From contig MPNW01000041.1 in the NCBI GenBank assembly GCA_011800805.1, positions 234,180 to 298,179 on the forward strand: a stretch of DNA of 64,000 nucleotides, written 5' to 3'. Made by a program: the position numbers and the translations under genes. Origin of the DNA: Hirudo medicinalis. Lineage: Eukaryota; Annelida; Clitellata; Hirudinida; Hirudinidae. This document shows, in pieces, positions 14,199 to 30,340 of this stretch (its first letter is position 1; each line of letters opens with the position of its first letter). The notes under the pieces are model-generated. The model was given only the letters and a program-made list of their open reading frames with translations, did not search any database and was not told the origin of the DNA.

Positions 14199-16741
14199 AA
14201 ATGAAGTTCTGATTTCAAACTTGTGATCTGAGTTAATTTTTTTATTGATCCTTGATGAAATTCAAGGGATTCAAAAGTATTTTTTGTTGAACATTGAATT
14301 TTTTTTACTCATGCTTCTTGATAGCTTGTTGCATGTGAGTGTTGCTTGTTGCTTTCTTGGCATTTTACTTTTCTCAGAGCATCTCCTAATATATATCATT
14401 TTTATTAGTAGAACTCTTACTGATGGAACTGTAATTGAGCCATTGTAGTAGTGGCAAAACATTCAAAATGTGTGGCTATTAATGAGATTTGAAAACTAAA
14501 TTTAGATGTTTATGAAAAATATAATTGTGGATTGATGCATCTTTAATCTAATTTCTGCAGATAATTTTCTTTTCTATTAATGTGATTCAATAACTACATA
14601 GGGCTATTACAATCACCTCTTGGTTTTGAGTAACTTCAGCATCGTTGGCCATATACTCCATGTTTGTCAATTACTTTTTCAGATAACTGTTGTGAGTTTT
14701 GCCTTTTGTATGTTCAACTTTATAATGTTTTTCGAATTTTCATGTGACCTCAGTCCGGAATTATTTCATTTCATTGGATTTAGATGCTGCAATGTGGAAC
14801 TTATGTGAAGTTTGATTTTCTGTTGGTTCACAAAATTTGTCTAAATGTTGTAATGTGAGTTTTATTCTGAGATATGGTTTTACCAATGTACATCATGTAC
14901 CTAGACGATAAGGACAGGTACTTGTCCTTTGGTTGTAAGATGGTTTCTAGTGGTTTAGCACTACATAAGAAATTAATTATTACCATAATCTCATTAATTG
15001 CGATTTACATTGTGGATTTGGTATCATTAAATTCATAATTAAAGATTAGGAAGTATTGTCGGAGATTGGCTGAATATGTGCACCATGGACCCACATGGGG
15101 GACATGAAATCACCTAATTTGAGAAGATTGGAGGCGATCGGCCCGAGGAATATTCAAGGAAAATCATGTCTTTGTGAAAATGTTACGTTTTAGGGCGGTG
15201 GGCCGTGGATTTGGATTTATTTCTAGCTTGCAATCAAAAGTGAGTAATCTGGCACCTTCTGGCCCAAGTGTTTCGACTGTTGTGATGTTTTATAGTTAGA
15301 TCCTTAGATCTTGTTAGAGTCAGAATAACGTTTATTGACGATTACTTAATTGGTGGCTTGTGGGGCATTAAAGCTGGTATTTTTTCTGATTTGTTCATAG
15401 GATTACAAGATATGTGAGCATTATGTTATGAGATTAAATCGATTTTATTTATTCATTATTTGATTATTTGTTACATCCAATACCAAAAGCGAATTAAGAA
15501 AATGCGTTAAAACTTTACTAGCAGTCCTCTATATTGTTTACCAAAAAATCCTTAACAAATGTCATAATTCCTTAATTCCTTTTATAAATTTCTTTTTCAG
15601 TATGTATCTTAGATAATGATGCTTTTAATGACATGCTTCTATAGTAAAATTACGGGAATGTTTATTTACATGATAAATAATTAAATATTACCTAATATAA
15701 TTTAATATTTATTAATAATACAGCATATAATATGTACTTAAAATTATCGCTTAATACATTTCTTTGGTTAATATCTTGTTTTACGTCCCTTTATATATCG
15801 CTCTTGGCATGTTTATGGGATTTCTTAGGGATATCTAAATATTTGGAAAAAGTGATTAGGTAAGGTTTTTGTTTTTGGTTATACACACAAGGTTTGTCTC
15901 AGTAGGTAGTCCTGTTGTTCGTAAGTCTTTCTAATTTTTGTGGACAAAAATTTCTGCGGAAATGCATGGATGTCATCAAGGATTGACATCTGCTTAATTT
16001 CCTAAAATCAAATACACATAGGTCTTGTTAATTGTTTCATACTTCAGGATTCTAACCCTTCCATCTTTCATATGCAGCCGATATTGCCCTTTCTTCGTCT
16101 ACTTTAATTCACCTTCAAATCTCATCTCTATTTCAAACTGCTTATCTCGTCTGTAGTCATGATCATATCAATCCTGAAAATTCTTCTGCTCCTCTGCTGA
16201 TGTAATAATAATTAATAATAGTTGTAATAACAATAATGTAACTTGCCTGTGCAGATGGCAGCTTTTATTTTAGTTTTTATTCACTTAGACTATTGCATAC
16301 AATCTTCTGTAAGGTTTATTGACTTCTATATATGATGTGTCCGAAATAATTGCAAGGCTCATTGTCGTCAACCCAAGTTTCCTCAGCTCTGCTAACCTGG
16401 AATATCTGTACTGGTTACCTGACCAACATTTCATCAGACATGCCATCATCACTTATAATATACTTGTGCGAGGTAGCCCCTCTGATTCCTCATGCTAACA
16501 CATACCTGATCACCTTCACGCTACTTTGCTGTTCACCTATACCAACATATGTCTTCTCTCTTCAACTGCAGCTCTGCTTCCCCTACCCCTCTTATCAGAT
16601 GGCACATGGTGCCATACAAATAAACTATTATCTTTAACAAGATGACATAAGGATAAATATTTTTTTATTATAAAGGTTTTAGAATGTCAAGTATTACTGT
16701 TTCTATATTGATTTTTAGAACATTTCAAGATTTATAATAGT
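14199..16741. other. 3' untranslated and intergenic region after protein 4.1
   Basis: AT-rich with no supported gene. A 95-residue open frame at 16350-16637 is rich in Ser, Thr and Leu with no recognisable motif and is probably chance. Part of the first kilobase is likely 3' untranslated sequence. The acceptor-like AG just before 16740 could mark a spliced leader exon of the ABCF1 transcript. Confidence 0.4.
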
Positions 16742-20118
<3,377 letters not shown>

Positions 20119-20172
20119 CATGCAACAGCAGTTCATAACATGTTGAAAGAAATTGCATCATTGCCAATGGAA

Positions 20173-20178
20173 AATAAA
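20173..20178 (+). promoter_or_regulatory. Polyadenylation signal AATAAA of ABCF1
   Basis: Canonical AATAAA 55 bases after the ABCF1 stop codon, in the expected place for a short 3' untranslated region. Confidence 0.6.
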
Positions 20179-20280
20179 TGTGATATGTACTGGCGTCTAT
20201 CTATTTGAATGAATGAATAAATTCGTCGAGCATAAAGCGGGGTTTTAATCAAAACATTGTTTTGAAGCCTGATTTTTCAA

Positions 20281-20758
20281 CCTCCTGGCATATGTCACCT
20301 CTTTAGTCCTTTCCAAGCTCGACTACTGCAACTCAGTTCTGGTCGGGCTAACCAAAACTCTTACTCGTCGTCTGCAGTCCGTCGTCAATGCAGCTGCCAG
20401 GCTTGTGATGATAAAGCACAAATATGACCACATCACCCCATCCTCAGTGAACTACATTGGCTGGGGATCGAACGCAGGATTGAATTCAAAGTGGCACTTC
20501 TAGTTTTCAAGTGCCTCAAAGAGATGGCTCCCCCGCGTCGAAAGTGACTCGCCTCCGAGGCTAGCCTAGTCGAAAACGACTCAGATCATCTTCGTCGCTC
20601 CTCTTCGTTCCGGCCGGGCGACTCGAGTGCGCTGGGGTCGTTTACGGTTGCTGGCCCAAGGATCTGAAACCAACTTCCACTTCAGGTCCGCAGCAACCAT
20701 TGAAGGCTTTAGAAAGTCTCTCAAGACGCATTTATACGGTGGCCTTCAGGTCCTGTGA
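20281..20758 (+). mobile_element. Decayed non-LTR retrotransposon fragment (reverse transcriptase C-terminal tail)
   Basis: Conceptual translation gives SKLDYCNSVLVGLTKTLTRR then LQSVVNAAARLVM and KYDHITP, the conserved tail just downstream of the reverse-transcriptase core in L2/CR1/Jockey-type LINEs. After about 55 residues the frame breaks; later pieces (VARSETNFHFRS-like and FRKSLKTHLY) recover in other frames and end at a TGA near 20758. The region is clearly richer in GC than its flanks. It is a 5'-truncated, frameshifted relic and cannot be active. The clade is a guess from remembered consensus. Confidence 0.85.
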
Positions 20759-22435
20759 TTCGGACTTACGCCACCATAAAGATTGTCTTATTTGAATTGA
20801 ATCAAGCCAGCTCATGCAATTAGCCTTGGAAAGGAACGCTAGGCAGATAGTTATCCTAACAACTTGTTCAGAATGATTATTTACACATCTACTCAGATAA
20901 ATAAAACTATATAACTATTAAAAGAAGAAAGACTATACAAATCAAACAAATACTTTTGCGTATCCAAGAATTTACTGTTGATCGCGAATGAACGTAGTAC
21001 CACCAAAGATGTTGAAAAAGTTAGCAGATTGCATAAACACCATGCTATGGTCTTGGAGTAGTTCCATATATACTCTTCGGATTAAAAGAAATCGCTAGCC
21101 GATTTGAGGCATGACTTGATGAGGACTTGGTATGGTGATTTTCTTCGATGTCTTCACATCTGTTATATGTCAATCAAGTTGAAATCTAACTCTTCAATGT
21201 ATACATTTCGAAAAGTCTAAGGGCAGTCGAAATTCAGGAGCCTCACCCTGCTCCTCTGAAATGACGTCCCTGGGCAAAGGTGGAACTTTTCCTTTGGCTC
21301 TGCCAGTTTGTCCATCGATATTTTTCTAAATCTGTTGAAGAAAGTTAGTTTTTTCGGGATATTAGATGTCCATTCCATCATTAGCAATATCAGGTAAAAA
21401 AAACTATTACCAAAAAACACTCCACATTAGAACGGACAGAAGCTTAATTTGAATTTAGAACTAGTGCTAACATTTTGAAATCTTATTCTGTATTTTCAAC
21501 TAAGATATAACTCATTGTTATGGCAAAGCGGGAAATTCGAAATAATTTAAATGTGTAATTTTAATGTGTTTCTAAAAATTCGGTAATTATAATTTATTCA
21601 AAACTAGTTAGGAAACTCGGTTCTGGATGTGGTAATTAAAAATATAAAATAATTGGATAATAAAAAAGACAAAAGCGGTTGGCGTGACCTATTTCAGAGA
21701 ATGTCTGGCCAATCACAGCATATGAAGCGCTCGTATGAATATTAATCATATCTAGCTTGTGACGAATTATTCAAAGTGGTTTGAAAATGCGTTTTCTGTG
21801 ACCCTCGCCAAAAGTGTCATCCTACAAAGTTTCAACAAAATAATTTATATAGTATAAATTTTATGAGGTACTGGTAGACGTTTGCCCTTTATTTAATAGT
21901 TCTAGTTTGTGACTCATTAATTCACAAGCCCGGGAGAAACCAGGTGACTCACAAGCGGATTAAAACAATTTGTAAACCTGAACCGCATTTTAATAAATGT
22001 TTTAAAACCTCCTCGAAAAAAATGACCTTAAAATGCTTGTCAAGCATTAACATTGCTGGTTTATTTCCGATGACGTTATTTACAAAGCCTTTAAGCGAGT
22101 TTTGTTCCGCATCTATAATAAAAACCTTTTCCTTTTTGGCACCTATTTCAAATTGGTACGCCAAAATTTTAGAGTTAGTGCATAAATAAAATTTAGTAAA
22201 CTATGCATTTTTTTAAGTATATAAAACAAACCTTAGGGGTTCTTGCATATAGCAGACATCTTTCTAAAATTGTAAAAGAACGTCTGGAAGTTGGTTTTAT
22301 TGTTAAGTGATTGTAAAATGTTAATTTGGCGTTCAAAACCAATAAAGTAATAAATTTTAAGAAACTTGTCACGAAAGCGTTTAATTGTAGGCGTGTTTGA
22401 GACCGAGATTCGATTGTCTTTGCTAAATAATCAAC
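20759..22435. other. Intergenic region between LINE relic and RBM4-like gene
   Basis: No supported gene. An open frame on the minus strand at 21949-22164 reads YQFEIGAKKEKVFIIDAEQ and ends next to a strong donor-like GTGAGT, so it could be an exon or a gene relic, but I recognise no family. The rest is AT-rich. Confidence 0.35.
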
Positions 22436-25400
22436 ATGGCAGGGTTAGGTCGATTGAATTTTTCTGGTGCAGTCTGCAGGCGTTTTATCATTACTTATTT
22501 TGTTTTTGTTTAGTTGTATGTCTGCCCATAGATATGTATCAGGAAGTAGGAATGGCTGGTGAACCTATTCATTCCCGAGAACTTAGAACTTAAACATTTG
22601 ATGCTTTTGTGTTGTGGAGCGCTATGGTTGTTTCGCATACATTTCTTTTAGCAACTAAATTTATTGGATGGAGCCAGTAGATGATACATTTGTGGAGAAC
22701 GGTTGATTGTAACTATGTACTGATCGACGTCAAATTTTTCTTATTAAATGTTAAATATTTTGAGATTACTAGTACATGAAAGTACAGTACTTGACTTATT
22801 TACTAGGTTATTAACATTTTAATTTAATTTTAGGTTTTTTATAAGATTTTGAATTTTTATCACATTATTTTGCAATGCTTTGCATTTTATTTCATTGTGG
22901 AATACTAATACATTTGGTTACTTTGATTAGCAGACTTTAATTGTTAAGAAATGTATGGGAGCTAGTAACAATTATTTATTCTAAATTAACTTAAATTAAA
23001 ATTTGTCTAAGTTGATGATGGCTTAACAATACAATGTCTGGCAATGAAAACATAAAGACATTTACTGAAAAAACTTTTGATTGCATCATTGATCTGCTTT
23101 ATTTTCATTAACATTATTTCATCTAAATATATTTAGCTTTAATCAATAATTTAATTTCTTAATATGGTGTTTATTTTGTAAAAGAATGGTAGGGTATATT
23201 TGCAACTACAATTACATTACAGATATTTATATTTAAATGAATTTTAACAATCTTACTGTGACAGAAATGTGATTTAGTAACAGAAATGAATGAGAATTTA
23301 TATCTTTTTTTCAAGTTTCAAGTAACGTCTGTTACTTAAAATATTACTATACAATATTATCTTTTAGGTAATTTTTCCACTTTGTAATATAAAAATAATA
23401 TAATATTACATAAAATATAAATTTTGAGTAGGTTTATTGTAATAATTTTTGGTTGTTATTTTTGAAAAATAAGGTGAAATGATTGGAGTTTAATATTTTT
23501 TAAACTTTAAATGCAAGTTTTATCTCCAATTTAAGCTGTTAACTTTAATAAATGTCACAACATTTCAAGGTCTACTAAGTTATTTGTTGGTAATATACCA
23601 AGAAATTGTAATTCACAAAGTCTTCGAACACTATTTGAGACAATGGGAAGAGTTTCAGAATGTGATGTTGTCAAAGACTATGCTTTTGTCGTGAGTGAAT
23701 CAAGATTCTATTTATTTGAAAACTGATGATATTTCAGATTTTGCTAATAACTAATTTTAAATGTTATTTTAATTTATATCCAATTAATTTAGACATTGAT
23801 TAAAACCTCAAGAAAATCTGAAAAATTTATTCTAATCTTTTTCAGCATTATGTAAGTCCTGCAGATGCAGAAAAGGCTCTGAAATTTCTGGATGGGACAA
23901 ATTTCCAGGGATGTAACCTTAGGATTCAAGTAATTTCGATTCTAAAAGTTTTTCCTTTTATTTGGTTGCTTATTTGCCTCTTGGGCTTACTCTTTCGATA
24001 GGTATCACATAGCAAGGTTCGGTCAAAGCCTGGCATGGGGGATAAGGATGTCTGCTACAGATGTGGAAAAGAAGGACACTGGTGAGGGTTAAAAATGTTG
24101 TCATAATATTGAGTGGAATTTTTGACTGCTTCTGGATTTGGTGTGGTGCTCCAAATTTGTAGCCTTAAATTTATCTAGTGAATTGATTTTTATTAACTGT
24201 TGGCTCACTGTTAATAATGTTCAATTTTGGACAGGTTAGAAATTTGTTGTTTGATCGCTTGAATTAGTGAATCTGAAATCAAATGTAGATTTAAGGTAGC
24301 TCGGCATTGCCATAAATCAGAAAGTAGTTGTTAGCCTATAAGCCACCTTATTTTTGTGAGTCCATTTAGAGTCATTTGGTGTTTATGACATATGTAAATT
24401 CATATTGATAATATTGTTCTAGGTCTAAAGACTGTCACTTGGAAAGGTAGGTTTTTTGCTTTCATTTTCTGTATGTTCAAGTTTTTGTATGTAATTTAAT
24501 ATTATGATGATGATGATACAAATGTAATATCATGAAAGTGCCTCAATGCTGCATTCCTTTGTCATTGAAATGAGGTTGCTGATAATTCTGTTCAAAAGAA
24601 ATTGATAAATTTCAAATCTGGGTTGATCCATGACTAATGTGGAGATTTGATTCTTTGCTTACATAACTTTCCATTCTTATAATTTTATGTTATTTTAATA
24701 AAATATGAGATCATTCATAAATTATAAATTTCTTGTTATTCCTAGTAAGATTTACATGGGTTATTAAGTTATTAAGTGTTTGTGGAGACCTGCATGATGA
24801 CCTGCACATTTTTAATAATGGTCGATGATAATGTCTTGTCAGAGAATCTAGAGGGCCATACGCATCGAGAGAGGAGGACAGAAGGAGGGAAAACAAAGCC
24901 ATTCCGATGTTCATCGAGCCTCACATTACAACACCTGACAGATACAATCCTTATGAAAGGAAGCCTGAGATACCCATCACTTTTCCTGGCTATTCCTTGG
25001 AATATGCTGCCCAGACGGCTTTCCAGTCCTCACTTTACAACAGAGAATTTTCGAGTGACAATCGAACACCTAACTTCAATGGATCTACGAACCTACTCTT
25101 CCAGAACACTTCAAATTCCCTATACACTCCCTCATCAAATCCAACTTTCCCTGATTCATCTGCTTATCCAGCAGCAGTCAATATCAGGTGTCTTTCAACT
25201 TTGAAATGTTGTTATAATATAATTAATACAATATTTATTAATGCAGAGTATGATTTTTAACAAGTTTAGACTTAAATATTATTCATCTGTGTGAGCAAAG
25301 TAAAATGATTTTGAATATGTGTCATACATAAATCATGTCCTGATATTGATTGTAACTGTTCACAAGGTACCCTGTCACTGGGAACAGCACTTACCCTGCA

Positions 25401-25965
25401 TCAGCTGGAATTATTGGCTTTGATACTCCAAATCCTGCTTTTCCTGGGCTGACTGGAAGTAGATTTGTGGCTGGTTCAACAAATTTGGTTTATCCACAGA
25501 CTGATTCAATCACCAGACCTCCTGCTGACTATTACACGCAGAGATTAAGGTAATCAAATTGCAATCTTCATCAATTGCCTTTATATCTAAAGGATCTTCT
25601 GAAAAGAATAGAAATCAGAATTTCCGTTGACTCTACTGTTGCTACTTTTAAAAATTGTTGTTCTTTTAAACTAGAGGTTTGTTGAAGTTAGTGCTAGTTA
25701 ACCATTGCCTATTTCTAAATGATAATTGTTGAGTATTAGTTAGTTAAGATAGTAATGTATGGTTCAGGTTATTCTTCATTAATGGCTGAATATTGACATT
25801 TGATATTGATGACCATGTTATTTAAAAGGACTCCAGTATATGGAATGGAAATCAATGGAGGGTGAGGTAGTCTTTTAAAAGTTTATTTTAACATGGGATT
25901 AATCAAATCAACTTTTCAAACACAGGATAGATGTTTCCTCCTACCTGGATACCAGAAGATACTGA
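22436..25965 (+). CDS. RBM4/Lark-like RNA-binding protein (one RRM plus CCHC zinc knuckle)
   Basis: Probable splicing and translation regulator of the RBM4/Lark type. The RRM begins [19 protein letters not shown], with RNP2 LFVGNI and RNP1-like KDYAFVHY, and runs to FQGCNLRIQ. Then [20 protein letters not shown] and HWSKDC give a CCHC zinc knuckle almost identical to RBM4. The remainder is a low-complexity tail rich in Pro, Ser, Tyr and Asn. A tiny first exon ATGGCAGG (22436-22443) fits in phase to give [11 protein letters not shown]; this exon is inferred. Other exons start near 23571, 23846, 24001, 24422, 24842, 25366, 25830 and 25926; stop 25963-25965. RBM4 and Lark normally carry two RRMs; only the one matching the second is found. 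The first intron is over 1.1 kb and very AT-rich. Confidence 0.82.
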
Positions 25966-26499
25966 CCTCCTGGCTACTCTCGCGTGTGTGCGCGTGCGTG
26001 CGGTAATGACAGCAGCACATGTAAAGATAAATTTTATTTCCAGAACATTCAGTTGTGTAAATGTTTCTCCGGATTTACAAGTACATTATGGGCCCTTTAT
26101 TTTCAATGTTGTGTATATTGGTTTTATTCATGTTAGCAATTAGCTTTTCCTATGAGCGTTGTAGTTTGTGCTTTGTAGATCATGTTTGCAAAACATTTAC
26201 AATATAATCGAGGAGTGATATTACAAGTCCAATTTTAGTGGATGTCAGCTTGGTCCAATCCAATTTATCTTGATTGTTGTTTATGTCTGATTTTTCATAA
26301 AAACAAGCATTGTTTTAAACCTTGTGCCATTATTGTCAAGTTATGGCAACAAAAACAAGCGCAACAGACATACAACAATTGTTTTCATCATCGTCAGCGA
26401 GCTATTTGTCATGCAGAATAAGATTTCAAAATAACACAACTATGTGGAAGAACTTTGAAGTATTTTGTGCACTTCGCTCAGATTATAGGTATCAACGGC
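25966..26499. other. 3' region of RBM4-like gene; convergent with NIT2 pseudogene
   Basis: Likely 3' untranslated sequence of the RBM4-like gene, including a short GT/CG-rich alternating tract near 25980-26002. No other feature is supported. Confidence 0.4.
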
Positions 26500-28074
26500 T
26501 TTTGTGATTTCTTTGGCTTTGTATGAGTCTTCTCTTTTTTGCTTCAATAGAGGCACCATTCTTCTTTGTCGTCTTGTCCTAGGTCTGATATTTATAGAAA
26601 ACGGTTAATTTCAAAACCAAAGTTGAAGAGTCTGGGAAACTAGCCAATATCGGCATATATAATGCTTTCCTTCTCACAGGCAGATGAAATCGCTTTTCCC
26701 CTAAAATTCGCTTAAAGTAGTGTGGCTTTAAATTTTAGCGCCTTCCATTACTGGAGTATAAAATATTTTAAGATTAATTTGAACAATTAATGTAGCTATA
26801 GGATGCCTCATCTTAAACTTGCCACGGATCGACCACAATTGAATGGCCATAGGGTACAAAACGAGCCGTCGTGTCTCTTGCCAGGCTTGTGTTGACAAAG
26901 TATACTTGATTGTCAAATGCTGTTACTCTTGCCAGTAACTCCCAATGAGTAAGGCCAAAAGCATCGATGAAAGCTCCGCAGAAAATCAATAGCTTACATC
27001 CTGGGGAGAGGTTTTAATTGTTATAGTGTATTTGTTCATAAGTGCTGGTCTAAAAGTTTATTACTTACCGTTTTTAAAATAATAATATGCCACCTCTGGG
27101 AATCCGACATCATAACATATTCCTAGGCCCACCATGCAAAATACTTTTATTGGAAAAATTTAAAAAAAAATGTTTGTATTGGAATTATATAATTTGGAAA
27201 CCTACGAATATCTAATATCGTTAGAGAATTTCCTGCAGAAAGTGATTTTGACTCATGGAACGTTATTCCTCCAGGGACATCAAAATCAAATAGGTGTGCC
27301 TAGCATCGCATTTCAAGGAAGTATGTTTATTACTTTTATAGTAGACATTTACAGTTTCTTTTCACCCGTATGTTCCGCAGCTTCACGCCGAGCATATTAA
27401 AAAGAATCTTGCTATAGGTAGCTAACAGTTTCCCATTTGGTCCAAACACAAGTGTTATATAGCTTGTCATTCCTTCTTTCAATAATAGATCCTAATAAAG
27501 GAAGCTAATGGATTAAAGTATAAAGTAAAATCAACTTCTAGATGTATTGCCTGCGAATAAATATACTTTGTTTTTAACTGATGCTTTTGAAAACACGTTT
27601 GTGGATTCTCCAAAAATGGCTTTCCGCTTGCTCAGAAAGTATCGATGACCATAAGGCTTTATGGCAGCATTCCTAGTCATAATCAATTCTTATTAATTTT
27701 TAAATTTCAACAAAAAAGTTTTAACCTGTCTTACTGTCAGAGACAAAACTTTTGCACCACCTTCGCTTGCATATATATCATACTTATTAATTATAATTAT
27801 CAATTAGATTGGCGATTTTAGCCATGTTTTTCTTATTTGACGTAAAATTCTGAATCAAGGCTAATTTAAATTCTGCAACGGTAATAAGCTCCGCAATTGG
27901 AAGAATGTCTTTCAAGAGAACATTTAAAAATCTAGATCCTCTCGCAATAACAAATTTAACCGCCGGTTGATAATTATTTTCATAGGTATATATTTATGGT
28001 TTCCTTATTTAGGTCAATTTCATAAGTAACAAACTTAGATAATAACAAATTGCAAACTCACTCGTCGATGCCAT
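26500..28074 (-). pseudogene. NIT2 (omega-amidase) pseudogene, tandem unprocessed copy
   Basis: Exon-by-exon match to the intact NIT2 gene next door, with the same intron positions, so a DNA-level tandem duplicate rather than a retrocopy. Exon 1 (ATG at 28074, MAST then donor GTGAGT) and several others still look good, including GLGICYD with the nucleophile Cys and a long exon ending FVPYGHSIVVDPW. Lesions: an in-frame stop in the second exon (near 27790), 2-base and 1-base indels in the CHKALW-encoding exon (27560-27690), a 5-base deletion near 27450 compared with the intact copy, GFPE replacing the conserved RFPE after the catalytic Cys, and a lost GT donor giving a stop after YADIG (near 26638). 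The last exon still carries LLKQKREDSY. With several independent frame breaks it should not make a full enzyme. Confidence 0.85.
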
Positions 28075-28560
28075 TCCTAGCGAATAAGAAATGCCCACGA
28101 GTTAAAAAAAAATTAAAGACAGTTTTGCACGACAAACGTTAGGTTAGCACCTTAATCATCTTGCGCAGAGTAGAATCATGAATGTCATTTTGGTACACTT
28201 GCGCAGAAGCGTATTACTGATAGTGACAGCTTAAATAAAACAGTGCAAACTGCTTCGATGACGGCACATTCCTCAGTCCTTCGTTTCATTCATGCATTAA
28301 ATTACAAAACATGTGCAAGGCATACATGACGTATGGTCACAACAGCAGGCGGTCTAAGGTCAAATTGACTGCAGTTTCTCTACTAAGCCAACACCTAGCA
28401 AACCGTTATTCCAAGATAAGGCCACATAGTAAAAGTTTTTTTTTTCTTGGCATTTCAGCTCAAGAAATTAGAATTATCATGATGTTTCTTAACTAAAATA
28501 AAATTCAATGCAACCAAAATAAAGTAAGTTTGTGTAAGTCTTTGGCTATCATCAATGTAC
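28075..28560. other. Spacer between the two NIT2 copies
   Basis: About 490 bases between the pseudogene start and the stop of the intact copy, which lie head to tail. It must include the intact gene's 3' untranslated region and possibly a relic promoter for the copy. No open frame of note. Confidence 0.5.
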
Positions 28561-30340
28561 TTAGTCTGATTTGAAGACATTGATAGCATCCACACTTTCA
28601 ACCTTGTACAAATCTTCTCTTTTCTGTTTGAGCACTGGGATCATGCTTCTCACCTCATCAACATGATCCAAATCTAAAATTGATATAGATTGATACAGTG
28701 AATGTGATTTAAGTTAAAATGCATATTCCAGAAAAAGACAAACCGATGTCGGCATAGATAATGCCCTCTTTTTCATCAATAGATGAAATAACTCTGCCCC
28801 TAGATCAAAATATAACCAAATATATGTCCAAATAAAAAATATATATGTTTAAAAAAGTTATTTGATTGAGAACTACTTTAAATACTCACCAAGGATCAAC
28901 AACCATTGAATGGCCATAAGACACATAAGAGGCAGAGTCATCCCTTGCAAGACTGGTAGCAGCAAAATAAGCTTGACTATCAAGCGCCCTTGCTCTTATT
29001 AAAAGTTCCCAGTGAGCAGGACCAGTGGTCAAGTTGAAAGCACCACAGAACATTAAAAGTTTACATCCTAAGCAATTCAATAATTTTTTTTTAATTGCAT
29101 GCACATTATCATTTGATAGACCAAATTCTAAGAATGTATATCTAGATATAAGTATATAGTATATATAAGTATATAGATATTAATTTCATAGGTGTGACTT
29201 CATTTCAGTGATTCATAAACATTTTACCAATTCTGCACAAACTTTATTACTATTTACTACTAATTATTAAAATAATGCAATTTTAAAAATGAATCAGTGT
29301 TAACAAACATTACCATGTTTAGCATAGAGTTGAGTAATCTCAGGAAATCTAATGTCATAACATATTCCCAGGCCAACCCTGCAAAATGCTACAAATGGAA
29401 AATGAAAAAAAAAATAAAAACTAAACATTTTCAATCAACAAAGCCTAATTGGGAAACTAACGAAGATCCAATATTTCCAATGAGTTTCCTGCTGCCAATG
29501 ATTTTGACTCTTGGAAAGATATTTTACCAGGAACATCAACATCAAAGAGATGCATCTGAAATATTAAAGTGCATTTAAAAGGCAGTATAAGAAATATATT
29601 TAAAATGTGATCTGCATTGAGATTCATTGAAATTGGTAAATTGCAAACACAAATGACAAAACGAATTTAAAAACATTAATACTTTGCTATAAGTTGACAA
29701 AAGTTTTCCATCTGGTCCAAACACAGTACAGGTGTTATATAGTTTGTCGTCCCTTCTTTCAATGATGGATCCTAATAAAGCAAGATATTAGAGTAAATTA
29801 TGTTATGATAAGGTAAGACTATAGTGGCCTTGCCTGCAAATAAGTAAATTTTGTTGTCAGCTGCTGCTTTTGAAAAAACTTTTGTGGATTCCCCAGGAAT
29901 GGTTTCAGCATGATCAGAGAAATATTGGTGACCGTATGGTGAATTGCAACATTCCTACAAAGGTTTGAGAGTTACTCATTCATAAATCTAAAGACTTTAC
30001 TAGAAGCTTCTTACTGGAAGACTTAAAACGTTTGCACCATTCTTGCACGCCTCGTTAATCAGTTTTGTGATTTTAGACAAATTTTCTTTTTTGTTAGAAG
30101 TAGCAAAAAACTGGATTAAGGCCAACCTAAATTCTGCAATTGCAATATTTCATTGGTTATAAAGCAAACATTTTTGTAAATATTATGTCACGTACAACAT
30201 AAATACGGTAACATTGTGAATGTAGGTAAATGTCGAACTCCACGGTTGGCATTGCCAACAAATACCGCAAACTTAAAATATTTAGTCGTTCGAGCCTAAG
30301 TTTGGAAACTATGAACAATAATCTCACTTCTCGAAGTCAT
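28561..30340 (-). CDS. NIT2: Omega-amidase NIT2 (nitrilase family)
   Basis: Cytosolic/mitochondrial C-N hydrolase that removes alpha-ketoglutaramate and alpha-ketosuccinamate, completing glutamine transaminase cycling. The start is a 13-base exon (30328-30340; MTSR) joined in phase to [10 protein letters not shown] at 30133, matching the usual MTS-FRLALIQ start. The catalytic triad is in place: Glu in [14 protein letters not shown], Lys in the [13 protein letters not shown] region, Cys in [12 protein letters not shown]. Further hallmarks are [15 protein letters not shown] and [10 protein letters not shown]. The C-terminus reads [17 protein letters not shown], and the stop is 28561-28563. All splice sites checked are GT-AG. 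It lies head-to-tail upstream of its pseudogene copy and divergent from PTCD3. Confidence 0.93.

Noticed and set aside
16350..16637. 95-codon open frame on the plus strand
   Set aside because: No recognisable domain, no splice context, unusual composition; likely chance.
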